Origin: Cohnella herbarum
GTDB lineage: Bacteria > Bacillota > Bacilli > Paenibacillales > Paenibacillaceae
Length of the DNA stretch: 64,000 nucleotides
NCBI RefSeq assembly: GCF_012849095.1
Contig: NZ_CP051680.1
Location: 3,436,501-3,500,500 of the forward strand
Reading direction: 5' to 3'
Shown: positions 1-7,637 of the stretch, one piece after another
Layout of the letters: each line of letters starts with the position of its first letter
Numbering within the stretch: the stretch's first letter is position 1
The notes under the pieces: generated by a model
The model's database searches: none
Told to the model about the DNA's origin: nothing
The model's input: only the letters and a program-made list of their open reading frames with translations
Translations under genes and position numbers: made by a program

Positions 1-1482
1 AATCTCCAGAGTGTTTTTGTTTATTGCGACTATGCTTTGCAACTTCGCCTGAACGACGGGGTTGGCAACCGCTCCGAATTTCCAGTTCGTCGACGTATCC
101 ATGACGTTACCGGCAATATCGGGAATGCCGCTTACCGTCAGCGTATATACGATTGCATCTTGCTGAGGCGTCGTTCTGAGCGTGACGGTTTTCCCCTCGT
201 TATCCAGTATCGCTTGAACGACCGCCAAGCCTTTATCTATCGCGTAACGATTCGTTTGTACGGCATATTGCGGGTCGACTTTTTCGTTGAATTTAACGGT
301 GATGAGCGCGGTATTCGAATCGATCTTCACTTCGGTTATTTTCGGCTTAGAGCTATCGTTGCTGCCCAAGATCGTTAGGTCGTTTCTCGTGTCCATCACG
401 TTTCCGGCGATGTCCCTGACGTTCCGAACCGTAAGCTGATAGTTTCTTCCGTCCGATTGCTCCGAAGTCGTGAAAGTCACTTTGCGCAGATCCTGCGAAA
501 GCTGCAGAGATGTCAGCTTCAACCCGTTGCTGAATTGATAGTTGGACGAATTCGTCGCGGAAGTCATCTCGACGGGCTCGGAGAACGTAATTTCGTACGC
601 CCGGTTAGGCAGTTTGACCGGCTGCGAGATAATTTGGGGCTTTGTCGTATCATCCGGCGCGGACGTGTAACTCCACGTATTCCCGTCAATCGTTAGCAAG
701 TGAAGCAGGTTCCCGACCTGGCGATCCGTCCATAAAACGATAGACATTCCGTCTTGGCTTAAAGTGGCTTGATAAACGGTGCGAATGCTGCCGTATGCGT
801 CTTTCAACGTAAAACGATCTTTGTCCGTGACGTTATCCGTCTGATTCGTCCACTGCAGCAAGTTCACCCTGACGGATTGATTAGAGGTTTGTTCTACCGA
901 GCGAACGAGCAGCGGATCGATATGCGCGTCCTCATACAGGGCATAAGCCGCATCGACCAATAGTCCCCGCGTCGCGTCGACGGTATAGTCGCTCAGTTGC
1001 GGAATAAGTTGCCGATCCAAGGCCATGCTGACGACGCCTCGCGCCCATTTCGACACTTTGCCGGTCACCGGAGTTCCTCCGCCTTCGGATACCCCGTAGC
1101 TTCTAATGAAAATCGCGGCTAACTGCTCTACCGTCACGTTGCTCCCCGGCGAGAAGATTCTTTTTTTCGTACCGTTCATTAAGCCGGTGCGGGTAACCGT
1201 CTCGATTTCTTGATAGGACCAACGCGTCTTCAACACATCGTCATAGCTCGGCGACGAACTTTGCGCGGGAAGCTCCAGCAAGCGAAACAACACGGCGGCC
1301 AACTGCTCCCGCGACATCGTATCGTATAACCGCGAGCTGCCATCCGCAAAGCCGGTAAAAATATTTTTCTGTTTAAGCACCTCGAACTTCTGTTCAGTCG
1401 ATAAATTCGATGCTCCCAAGGCTGTAATCGGACTGCTTATCAGCATCAGCATAACGAGCATACCCGCAATGATTTTCCTCAT
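1..1482 (-). CDS. SLH/Ig-like surface protein, 3' part outside window
   Basis: Open frame of 494 codons from an ATG at 1482 that runs off the left edge, so the C-terminus is missing. The start has a GGAGG box about 7 bases upstream. A signal peptide (residues 1-24, basic n-region, LVMLMLISSP core) is followed by degenerate SLH-like motifs (about 30-75 and 150-185, e.g. ITGFADG-type segment FTGFADGSS) and then repeated SbsA-type bacterial Ig-like domains from about residue 255, each ending in the recurring DIAGNVMDT motif. Such proteins bind secondary cell wall polymer and sit in the S-layer or cell wall. Function of the missing part is unknown. An AT-rich gap of 174 bases separates it from the alditol oxidase gene. 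Confidence 0.85.
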   Translation of the reverse strand, partial: MRKIIAGMLVMLMLISSPITALGASNLSTEQKFEVLKQKNIFTGFADGSSRLYDTMSREQLAAVLFRLLELPAQSSSPSYDDVLKTRWSYQEIETVTRTGLMNGTKKRIFSPGSNVTVEQLAAIFIRSYGVSEGGGTPVTGKVSKWARGVVSMALDRQLIPQLSDYTVDATRGLLVDAAYALYEDAHIDPLLVRSVEQTSNQSVRVNLLQWTNQTDNVTDKDRFTLKDAYGSIRTVYQATLSQDGMSIVLWTDRQVGNLLHLLTIDGNTWSYTSAPDDTTKPQIISQPVKLPNRAYEITFSEPVEMTSATNSSNYQFSNGLKLTSLQLSQDLRKVTFTTSEQSDGRNYQLTVRNVRDIAGNVMDTRNDLTILGSNDSSKPKITEVKIDSNTALITVKFNEKVDPQYAVQTNRYAIDKGLAVVQAILDNEGKTVTLRTTPQQDAIVYTLTVSGIPDIAGNVMDTSTNWKFGAVANPVVQAKLQSIVAINKNTLEI

Positions 1483-1656
1483 CCCGCTACCTCCTCATGG
1501 TCTCCGCTACTTCCTTGACGGCTTCATTTGCGGCGATCTGAAAGGTTTGACGCAATTCGGATACGATTTGTTTCTATTATGAGAAAATATTTAACAAAAA
1601 GATACGAATGGTAACAACTTGTCCAGAGTTATTCCGGGCAGAAGCGCGGTTATGAG

Positions 1657-2922
1657 TTACCTCCGCATAATATATTCATTCAAAAACGCGTTGCGGAACT
1701 TTCCTTCCGGATCATAGCGGAGAAGCAATCGTTGAAAATCCGGCAGCTTCTCGTAGAGCGATTGCAGTCGGACAGCAGGCATTGTAAACAGCTTGGCCCA
1801 GTGCGGACGAGCGCTAAAAGGGGCTAGCTGTTTTTCGATCATCGGCAACACTTCCTGCACCGACCCCCAATTCGGCTTCCATGTAAAATGAAAAGCAACC
1901 GACTCCCGGTCGTAACATGGACTCATCCACAGATTGTCTTTGGCTATTGTGCGGACCTCGGAAACATAAAGAAGCGGCGATATGTAATCTCGTATCTCGT
2001 CAATCGCGCACAATGCGTGATAGGCAACTTCGCGCGGCACGAAATACTCGCTTTGCAATTCCTCTCCGGCGCTTGGGGTGAAATTCATGCGAAAGTGCGG
2101 AAGCCGTTCGTGCCAAGGTCCCGGAATCCCCAACTGTTCGCTGCAATTTTCGGACGTGTACCCTGGCACCGGGTGCCTATGCTCGTTTGCTCGTGTAGCG
2201 CCGTAAAATTCAGAAGCCTCATCGTAAGAGAATGGATCGGTAATCTTTTTCTTTAGCCAGACTTGATTAAACTTTGCCTCCTTCCAATCCGTGAACAGAC
2301 TGACGCTATAAGCACTGGAGAAAATATCTTCGAAGTGTTCTTTAAGCTGAGCTAGAGGCAAGTTGTCATATACGTACTGACTCATCTGAAATTCCGGAAC
2401 CACTTCGAGCGTCATTTGCGTAACTACGCCCAATCCTCCCAGTCCGACGATTGCTCCCGCTATGTCCCCGTTATGTAGTTCACGTGAGAACTCCGCCGTC
2501 TCCCCATTCGCCGTGACGACCTGAAGGGAATGAACCGCTGTAGCCAAATTTCCGTTCCGGTCGCCTGAACCATGCGTAGCCGTTGCGCATGCGCCCGCAA
2601 CCGTAATATGCGGAAGAGACGCCAAATTGTGCAACGCATAACCGTAACCGTGAAGGTATTGGCTCAACTCTCCATATCGGATTCCGGCTTCGACCGTTAC
2701 CGTGTTGTTGTTCCGATCTAACTCTATTACTCTATTGAACTTCTGGAGAGAGAGAAGGCTATCGGTACAATCGGCGATTCCATTAAACGAGTGACGCGTC
2801 CCCAGCACTTTTATTCGACGGCTGCCGGCCACTAATTCTTTTATTCGCTCTATACTTTCCGGAACATGAAGTTCCGAAGCGCTATACCTGTAGTTCCCTG
2901 CCCAGTTTCGATCGTTTTGCAT
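1657..2922 (-). CDS. alditol (xylitol) oxidase-like flavoprotein
   Basis: 421 residues, full length for the AldO group of the vanillyl-alcohol oxidase superfamily. These cytosolic enzymes oxidise the terminal hydroxyl of polyols (xylitol, sorbitol) to the aldose and reduce O2 to H2O2. Seen: N-terminal FAD-binding domain with the VLGTRHSFNGIA segment, whose His44 matches the covalently flavinylated histidine of Streptomyces AldO; ATHGSG loop at 115-120; substrate-site residues Glu322/Arg324, His345/Thr347 and Lys377 in the same spacing as AldO Glu320/Arg322, His343/Thr345, Lys375. Similarity to AldO runs end to end, so the assignment is firm; the exact polyol is inferred. It appears monocistronic. 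The gene lies between the SLH gene and the first IS. Confidence 0.9.
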   Translation of the reverse strand: MQNDRNWAGNYRYSASELHVPESIERIKELVAGSRRIKVLGTRHSFNGIADCTDSLLSLQKFNRVIELDRNNNTVTVEAGIRYGELSQYLHGYGYALHNLASLPHITVAGACATATHGSGDRNGNLATAVHSLQVVTANGETAEFSRELHNGDIAGAIVGLGGLGVVTQMTLEVVPEFQMSQYVYDNLPLAQLKEHFEDIFSSAYSVSLFTDWKEAKFNQVWLKKKITDPFSYDEASEFYGATRANEHRHPVPGYTSENCSEQLGIPGPWHERLPHFRMNFTPSAGEELQSEYFVPREVAYHALCAIDEIRDYISPLLYVSEVRTIAKDNLWMSPCYDRESVAFHFTWKPNWGSVQEVLPMIEKQLAPFSARPHWAKLFTMPAVRLQSLYEKLPDFQRLLLRYDPEGKFRNAFLNEYIMRR

Positions 2923-3285
2923 TTCTTCACGCTCCTTGCCCTATGTGGATTGTTATCGCCTGACAGTAAAACGAGCCTAATCGCCGGAAACATCATCTCT
3001 CAAAAGTACAATTCTATTTTCATTACTCTTTTCTTTCGCACATCATGCAATTCAAACCGAAGTCCGATTAGAACGGACGAAACATCAATGGGCAGCATAA
3101 TTCTAGCGGAACCAGCAGACGTTATTCTGCTCAAAAAGGTTCTTTTCAAAATCTAACGGAAATCAGCGCTTTTATTTGGATGTTTGATAGTGAAATCATG
3201 GCATTTTATCATAAATAGAGGCTCCCAGCTCCGTTAGAATTTTGAAACACTAGTTTTCGACTAAATAGCGGCCGTGGTGGACCTC
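2923..3285. other. intergenic stretch upstream of the alditol oxidase gene
   Basis: No credible gene. The 96-codon plus-strand frame that enters it is mostly antisense to the oxidase gene and has no ribosome binding site. It holds a short GTCCG/CGGAC hairpin near 3062 and the inverted-repeat element at 3143-3247, then the first IS. Confidence 0.6.
3143..3247. repeat. MITE-like inverted-repeat element, about 100 bp
   Basis: The arms are TTCAAAATCTAACGGA ending at 3160 and its complement TCCGTTAGAATTTTGAA at 3230-3246, matching over 16 positions apart from one extra base. The 70-base AT-rich interior has no frame. CCGTTAG motifs recur just beyond the IS at 4570-4600. It could be a small non-autonomous element or simply a long hairpin; a second copy is not seen in this window. 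Confidence 0.4.
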
Positions 3286-3316
3286 TGTCAAGAAAGTGGA
3301 CACGCTATAAGAGCGT

Positions 3317-4153
3317 TTATTTAATACTGCTATAGTACTGAGCTTCGAATTGCGAAGGTGATAAGTAACCTAGCGAACCATGTATTCTCTTACGGTTGTA
3401 GAAGAGCTCAATATATACAAACATCTCTTGTTGCGCCTGCGCCTTCGTTTGAAATTTCGTACAGTAAATAAACTCCTTCTTCAGCACGCTGTGGAACGAT
3501 TCGATACAGGCGTTGTCGTAGCAGTTACCTTTGCGGCTCATGCTTGCTTCCATGCCATATTGCTTTAACCTTTCACGGTATTCATCTGATGCATACTGCG
3601 AACCCCGATCAGAGTGGTGTATAAGCCCTTTGGGAGGTTTGTGCGTACTGTATGCCTGATCAAGCGCTGCAAGCACTAAATCGGTTGTCATCCGGTCTGC
3701 GAGCTTCCAGCCCACAATCTTACGGGTATATAAATCCAGAACGCTGGCGAGGTACAAACGACCTTCACGGCACGGTATATAGGTAATATCGGTTACCCAA
3801 ATCTTGTTAGGTGCAGTCGTCTTAAAATCCTGATTCAGCACATTTGGTGCTATAGGTTGATCGTGATTCGAGTCAGTGGTGGTCACTCGGAATTTCTTAG
3901 ATACACAAGAACGTAAACCATTCTCATGCATGATTTTCCCTACTAAACGTTCAGAAACTGTCCAACCTTCTTTTCGTAGAAGTTTTGTGATTTTAGGGCT
4001 ACCATACCTGTTGTGAGCGTCTAGGAAAAGCCAGGTGATTCGCGCCAATAGCGCTCTGCGACGCTTCTGATAACTGTTCTGGACGGTCTTCTCCAGAAGC
4101 CATTTATAGTAACCGCTCCGTGATACACATAGAACTGTGCACATCTTCTCCAT
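3317..4153 (-). CDS. IS3-family transposase OrfB (DDE integrase domain)
   Basis: 278 codons from the first ATG, but the frame is open upstream through [12 protein letters not shown] to the frameshift site at 4225-4231, so the natural product is an OrfAB fusion of about 393 residues. It carries the N-terminal HTH_21 region and the rve catalytic core with the three acidic residues in [18 protein letters not shown] and [12 protein letters not shown] (DD35E). It is intact and typical of the family in length. It catalyses strand transfer of the element. Confidence 0.93.
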   Translation of the reverse strand: MEKMCTVLCVSRSGYYKWLLEKTVQNSYQKRRRALLARITWLFLDAHNRYGSPKITKLLRKEGWTVSERLVGKIMHENGLRSCVSKKFRVTTTDSNHDQPIAPNVLNQDFKTTAPNKIWVTDITYIPCREGRLYLASVLDLYTRKIVGWKLADRMTTDLVLAALDQAYSTHKPPKGLIHHSDRGSQYASDEYRERLKQYGMEASMSRKGNCYDNACIESFHSVLKKEFIYCTKFQTKAQAQQEMFVYIELFYNRKRIHGSLGYLSPSQFEAQYYSSIK

Positions 4154-4191
4154 TCGAAACTCGGAGCGATGATCTTCGATGAATTGGAACC

Positions 4192-4497
4192 TTAGTTCCT
4201 TTCTTTGCTGAAGATGTGCATGGCCTTTTTTAGGATAGCGATTTCTTCCTTGAGATCCTCAATCGTGCGTTCTTGCTCCATCAGTTGCTTATCTTTCTGG
4301 TGAAGGGTCGCACGATCTACAAGCGGTTCATTCTCAAACTTGCGGTACTTGGTCATCCACTGTTTTAACGTACCACTTGGGATGTTTAAATCTTCTCCGA
4401 TCTGGGGCAATGTCTTTGTCTGTTCCTGAATGTATTTAACAGTCTGTTCTTTAAACTCTTCACTGTAACGCTGTCTCTTCTCACCCATACCGGACAC
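4192..4497 (-). CDS. IS3-family OrfA, HTH DNA-binding protein
   Basis: 101 residues with a helix-turn-helix (residues 10-50, [14 protein letters not shown]... [12 protein letters not shown]) and a C-terminal leucine-zipper-like coiled coil (68-95). It binds the element's terminal repeats and supplies the N-terminus of the OrfAB transposase by frameshifting. The frame ends 38 bases before the first OrfB ATG. Confidence 0.92.
   Translation of the reverse strand: MSGMGEKRQRYSEEFKEQTVKYIQEQTKTLPQIGEDLNIPSGTLKQWMTKYRKFENEPLVDRATLHQKDKQLMEQERTIEDLKEEIAILKKAMHIFSKERN
4225..4231 (-). promoter_or_regulatory. programmed -1 frameshift heptamer A AAA AAG
   Basis: In the orfA reading frame the codons read CTA AAA AAG GCC, giving the classic slippery heptamer A_AAA_AAG at 4231 down to 4225. 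After a -1 slip the frame continues without a stop into orfB. This is the known mechanism for transposase synthesis in many IS3-family elements. Confidence 0.8.
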
Positions 4498-4597
4498 CTC
4501 ATCTTCTTATTGTTTTTTATTATCTGTTAGTTCTTATGAGGTGTCCACTTTCTATTCTAGCTGCATGGCAGCCGTTAGAAAATAATACTCCGGCCCG

Positions 4598-5104
4598 TTA
4601 GCGTAATTGCAGCACCATTAACTCTTCATCCCAATAGTGAACCCCCGATTTCAGAGCGTTCCGTTCAATTCCATATCCTACAAAACCAACTTTTTCATAT
4701 AGTCGCTTGGCCGCTGAATTATTTGAAATCACCGTTAAATTAATCCGCTCAAGCCCGTCATACTGACTCGCCCTTTTAATTAGCTCATCTATTAACATTT
4801 TGCCGATTCCATTTCCACGATAAATAGAAGAAACGTACATAGCAAAAACATTTCCTTTGTGCATGGTTTTCGGGTTGCTTCCCCTTACAAAGGTGACCAT
4901 ACCAATAAGTTCATTAACGTTAAAAGCACCTAAAGTAAATCGATTATCTGTTGGACTAAGATTTCGCTGTATTTGTTCAAATGGCTTTGCTATCTCCATC
5001 TCGAAAGAAGTCAAAAAAGCTGCGGGGTTCTCTTTCAAGGAATGTAGTCTTAGCTCGCGATATATTTCCGCATCTTCTGCGCTTAATAGTCGGATCTCCA
5101 ACAA
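4598..5104 (-). CDS. GNAT-family N-acetyltransferase
   Basis: 168 residues using a TTG start at 5104, chosen because a GGAGG box lies 5 bases upstream and the GNAT fold begins directly (MLEIRLLSAEDAEIYRELR). The acetyl-CoA loop YRGNGIGKML (about 94-104, R/Q-x-x-G-x-G) and the C-terminal NNSAAKRLYEKVGF motif are plain. It transfers acetyl from acetyl-CoA to an amine of unknown identity in the cytosol. It is a single gene next to the IS, and its stop lies only about 40 bases from the IS end. Confidence 0.88.
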   Translation of the reverse strand: MLEIRLLSAEDAEIYRELRLHSLKENPAAFLTSFEMEIAKPFEQIQRNLSPTDNRFTLGAFNVNELIGMVTFVRGSNPKTMHKGNVFAMYVSSIYRGNGIGKMLIDELIKRASQYDGLERINLTVISNNSAAKRLYEKVGFVGYGIERNALKSGVHYWDEELMVLQLR

Positions 5105-5189
5105 TTATACCTCCAGACGTTTCAATGGGATGGAACTCCTTTTATTCAACATAGCTGGTTCAAAATCCTCTCCGTAAGCGCTTAAAGCT

Positions 5190-5205
5190 ACCGACATTGA
5201 TGTCG
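5190..5205. other. short perfect hairpin
   Basis: CCGACA-TTGA-TGTCGG, extendable by GCT/AGC. Read leftwards it is followed by GCTTTAAG, so it could be a weak terminator for the gene that once ended at 5295. Little more can be said. Confidence 0.35.
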
Positions 5206-5294
5206 GCAGCCTTCAACGAAAAGTCGGAATGCAAGTCCTCGAAATACTCAAACTACCTCATTACTAGGAAAAGTAAAGACCCTTGGCTTTACCA

Positions 5295-5405
5295 CTACAG
5301 TACGCGGACGATGATTTTACCGCGCGCTCGGCGGCTCTCGCTTTTTTCATGTGCTTTGGCGGTTTCCTCTAAGGGGAACACAACTGCTAGTTGCATCTGC
5401 TTAAT
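5295..5405 (-). pseudogene. remnant C-terminus of a zinc-type alcohol dehydrogenase/quinone oxidoreductase
   Basis: Read leftwards from 5399 the frame encodes about 34 residues ending in a TAG at 5295-5297: VVFPLEETAKAHEKSESRR then ARGKIIVRVL. This is the usual C-terminal signature of MDR-family NADPH:quinone oxidoreductases (PLEE..AHE.ses..a.GKIVL). An in-frame stop at 5408 and the Uma2 stop at 5401 show that nothing upstream remains. The rest of the gene was probably removed by a deletion that brought the Uma2 gene next to the stump. Confidence 0.7.
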
Positions 5406-6006
5406 TTAACGCAAGCAACCTTCTAACGATCTCATCCTTAAACAGCTCGCTAACTGCGAAAGAGACGCAAGGCAGCTTGCCCGAAGCAACGACGTCATCG
5501 TTCTCGTACAGATTTACGATCTCGTATCGCCGGCCGTTTCCGATCAGTTCAAGCTGCTCCAGCGTCTGAGTCGCCGGGTCGATGATCCAATATTCCGGTA
5601 TACCGTGCTCAGCGTAGATCTTCAGCTTCCGCAGACGATCCTTCTTGCGGGAACTCGGCGACAATACTTCGACGACGAGATCCGGTACGCCTTCGATACC
5701 TCGTATACTCACGATCTGCGCACGGTTCCGATGAATCATGACCAAGTCCGGTTGCACAACGTTCGTCCGGCTTAAAATAACGTCCAATGGGGCTGTAAGA
5801 ATGACGTACTCGGAACTACAACTTTGTACGATAAGAGACAGAGCCATGCCTACCATCTGATGAACGGCGGACGACCCAGGAGACATCAACTCCAACTCGC
5901 CTTCGAGGACCTCGTAACGTCGCCCGTCGTCGGGTATTCCCGCATAGATTTCATAGGTCACCGGCTGTTCCTTGACCCGATCTTTATTCGTTTTTTTCGA
6001 TGCCAT
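5401..6006 (-). CDS. Uma2-family (DUF820) restriction-endonuclease-fold protein
   Basis: 201 residues. Uma2 proteins have a PD-(D/E)XK nuclease fold and are abundant in cyanobacteria and some Bacillota; their role is unsettled. Seen: VLEGELELMSPGSSAVHQ (46-60), QPDLVMI (about 100-106), PDLVVEVLSPSS with the acidic residue and the following K of the active site (about 119-130), then KLKIYAEHGIPEYWIIDP (142-158). The ATG at 6006 has a purine-rich box (GGGCGGGG) upstream. It lies just past the terminator of the operon that ends at 6085 and is therefore likely transcribed from its own promoter or by read-through. Confidence 0.85.
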   Translation of the reverse strand: MASKKTNKDRVKEQPVTYEIYAGIPDDGRRYEVLEGELELMSPGSSAVHQMVGMALSLIVQSCSSEYVILTAPLDVILSRTNVVQPDLVMIHRNRAQIVSIRGIEGVPDLVVEVLSPSSRKKDRLRKLKIYAEHGIPEYWIIDPATQTLEQLELIGNGRRYEIVNLYENDDVVASGKLPCVSFAVSELFKDEIVRRLLALN

Positions 6007-6024
6007 TCGCCCCGCCCTTCCCGC

Positions 6025-7101
6025 TTAGAAAATAAAAATGCCCCCGTCAAAGCAACACGTTTCGTGTCCGGCTTTAACGAGGTGCTCCCTCTGTAATATC
6101 CATATATTTGCAGTATGAATGAAATGTCGAGCCGTGTCAATTCGTCCTGCTATAAGTTTATCCCCGAGAATACCACCTAGGGGAATGTTTGCTTGCTTTC
6201 CGTAATTTCTTCCCGTTGGCGAGCCGATACCAGGTCTCGAAGCTCGGATGATTTTGCCGGAGTCGGATAACTCGGGCCCCCTCTGATAGAACAAACGTCC
6301 ATAAGTGCTGTACCCGGTAGCTCTTCCGTAACATAACTTAATCCCATGCCATTCACCGGAGTAATCGTTGATATGGTCGTGGCCGCAGAAGGTGCCCATC
6401 ATGCCCCCTGAGTGAACCATGGCAGAGAACAATCCGGAATTGAGCCGGGGACATTGTACTTTCTCGTATCGATGACCGTAACAAATTCCTCTATCCCAGA
6501 CTTCGCGATATTCCGGTAAAGGAATGTGGAAGAACATCAAGGAAGGAACCGTATCCCCTCCATTCTCCTCTTTCAACGCATGGGATTGCTCCCGGTACCA
6601 TCCGACTTGGCTATCGCGGATCCAGTCATACCCTTTCACGAACGGCAAACTCGAATACCCGCCGCTATCGAGAAAATAAAGAGCCGCTGCCGTACTGCCC
6701 CGAGAATCAGACACCCGGACGACGAAGTTGCCGACACCGTCCAACTCGGAAGGGCCGGCCTCGGCCACCGACCCCGAATGCTCCAACTGGACGGCCATCA
6801 ACTGCTCCCTTGTCACGTTATCCTCCGCGTCATGATTGCCGAATATCGCCGCCCACGGAATGCCGCTCTTCTCCGCAACGGATAACGCGTCGCGATAAGA
6901 CTGCAAAGGATCCTTACAGCCCAAGCTCTCGATCACGTCTCCCGTAAATACGATCAGATCCGGTTTCTCCGCCGCCAATACGCTCTCCATCAGCGCTTGG
7001 GTGCGTTGATCCGACGGCCCGCCGTTTTTCCAATGCAAGTCGGTGAATTGTACGATCGTGAACGTCCCGTCCGGACGAAAAGTCAGGTTCCTCTTGTTCA
7101 T
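6025..7101 (-). CDS. calcineurin-like metallophosphoesterase, probably frameshifted near 6240
   Basis: The open frame gives 358 residues with the metal motifs FTDLHW (19-24), FTGDVIES, IFGNHD and CGHDHIND, so a soluble phosphodiesterase/phosphatase of the Icc/YkuE-like group. The substrate is unknown. The last about 70 residues (from SRPGIGSPTG) look unlike the family. One base away in phase the same DNA reads SFETWYRLANGKK, which is the normal C-terminal strand of this family, and that frame stops at 6158. The current frame instead runs through the terminator hairpin. A one-base (or non-triplet) indel near 6240 is therefore likely, either real or an assembly error. It is last in the operon, 27 bases after the DUF1904 gene. 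Confidence 0.82.
   Translation of the reverse strand: MNKRNLTFRPDGTFTIVQFTDLHWKNGGPSDQRTQALMESVLAAEKPDLIVFTGDVIESLGCKDPLQSYRDALSVAEKSGIPWAAIFGNHDAEDNVTREQLMAVQLEHSGSVAEAGPSELDGVGNFVVRVSDSRGSTAAALYFLDSGGYSSLPFVKGYDWIRDSQVGWYREQSHALKEENGGDTVPSLMFFHIPLPEYREVWDRGICYGHRYEKVQCPRLNSGLFSAMVHSGGMMGTFCGHDHINDYSGEWHGIKLCYGRATGYSTYGRLFYQRGPELSDSGKIIRASRPGIGSPTGRNYGKQANIPLGGILGDKLIAGRIDTARHFIHTANIWILQREHLVKAGHETCCFDGGIFIF
6029..6085 (-). terminator. Rho-independent terminator of the 11.6-6.1 kb operon
   Basis: Read leftwards: GTTAAAGC ... ACACG-AAA-CGTGT ... GCTTTGAC with an outer C-rich/G-rich extension, followed by a T-rich tail (ATTTTTATTTT). The extended 3' end of the metallophosphoesterase frame runs straight through it. 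Confidence 0.75.
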
Positions 7102-7128
7102 GAATCCCCCTGCCTCGCAGTCGGCAAC

Positions 7129-7599
7129 CTATTCTCTCAAAGCATCGTATAACTTGCTCGACATGTACGAATTCGAGTTTGTCTGATTCGATTGCAACGC
7201 TTTTCTAGCTTTGTTAAGCTCATCCTTCAACCGCTGATTTTCCGCTTGGAGAGCTTGCAGTTCTCCATTAACGGATAGCTTGATCCCATTGGCATAATAA
7301 CTATTCGCTTCGTAAGTCCTGAACGCGACCTCGACTTCGGCAATGCCGAGCGAACGAACGTGCCTGTCGATGCATTCCGCGGCTTGATCCCGAACGGACT
7401 GTCCCCGTTCGAACCAGTTTATCTCTACGAACGGATAGGAAGGAACGATTTCCCCGTCGTAACAAGCCGTCGTATGCAAGCATTCAAGTAAAATATGATC
7501 CGGCGGGCATTGGCAATGACTGGCCAGCTCCGCCACTAATGGTTTGCTGATCGAGCGAATTTGTTCCGGGGATACTCCCCTGATAAGCAAATGAGGCAT
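7129..7599 (-). CDS. DUF1904 protein (tautomerase-like fold) with coiled-coil tail
   Basis: 156 residues. Residues 1-110 match DUF1904 (MPHLLIRGVSPEQI..., PFVEINWFERGQ at about 58-70, SYYANGIKL at about 100-108). Members are thought to share the MIF/tautomerase fold, and here Pro2 would be the N-terminal residue after Met removal, as in tautomerases; activity is not proven. A coiled coil (115-140, LQALQAENQRLKDELNKARKAL) and a polar Asn/Ser-rich tail follow, which the core family does not need. Start preceded by GAAGGAG. It lies between the flavoprotein and metallophosphoesterase genes. Confidence 0.8.
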   Translation of the reverse strand: MPHLLIRGVSPEQIRSISKPLVAELASHCQCPPDHILLECLHTTACYDGEIVPSYPFVEINWFERGQSVRDQAAECIDRHVRSLGIAEVEVAFRTYEANSYYANGIKLSVNGELQALQAENQRLKDELNKARKALQSNQTNSNSYMSSKLYDALRE

Positions 7600-7637
7600 T
7601 TCATAGGCACTCCTTCAGTAAATAATACCGGTAATCG

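Larger units (their letters stand above)
3286..4560 (-). mobile_element. IS3-family insertion sequence (copy 1)
   Basis: About 1.27 kb element with orfA and orfB in -1 relation. The terminal inverted repeats share AGAAAGTGGACAC (3291-3303 on the plus strand, 4541-4553 in complement) with partial matching outward and inward. Both transposase frames are intact, so it may be active. I could not find a convincing 3-5 base target duplication, so the outer ends are approximate. Confidence 0.88.

Noticed and set aside
3270..4575. Target duplication of the first IS
   Set aside because: Flanks CTC and GCT do not match; a 3-5 base duplication could not be shown, so the ends are approximate.
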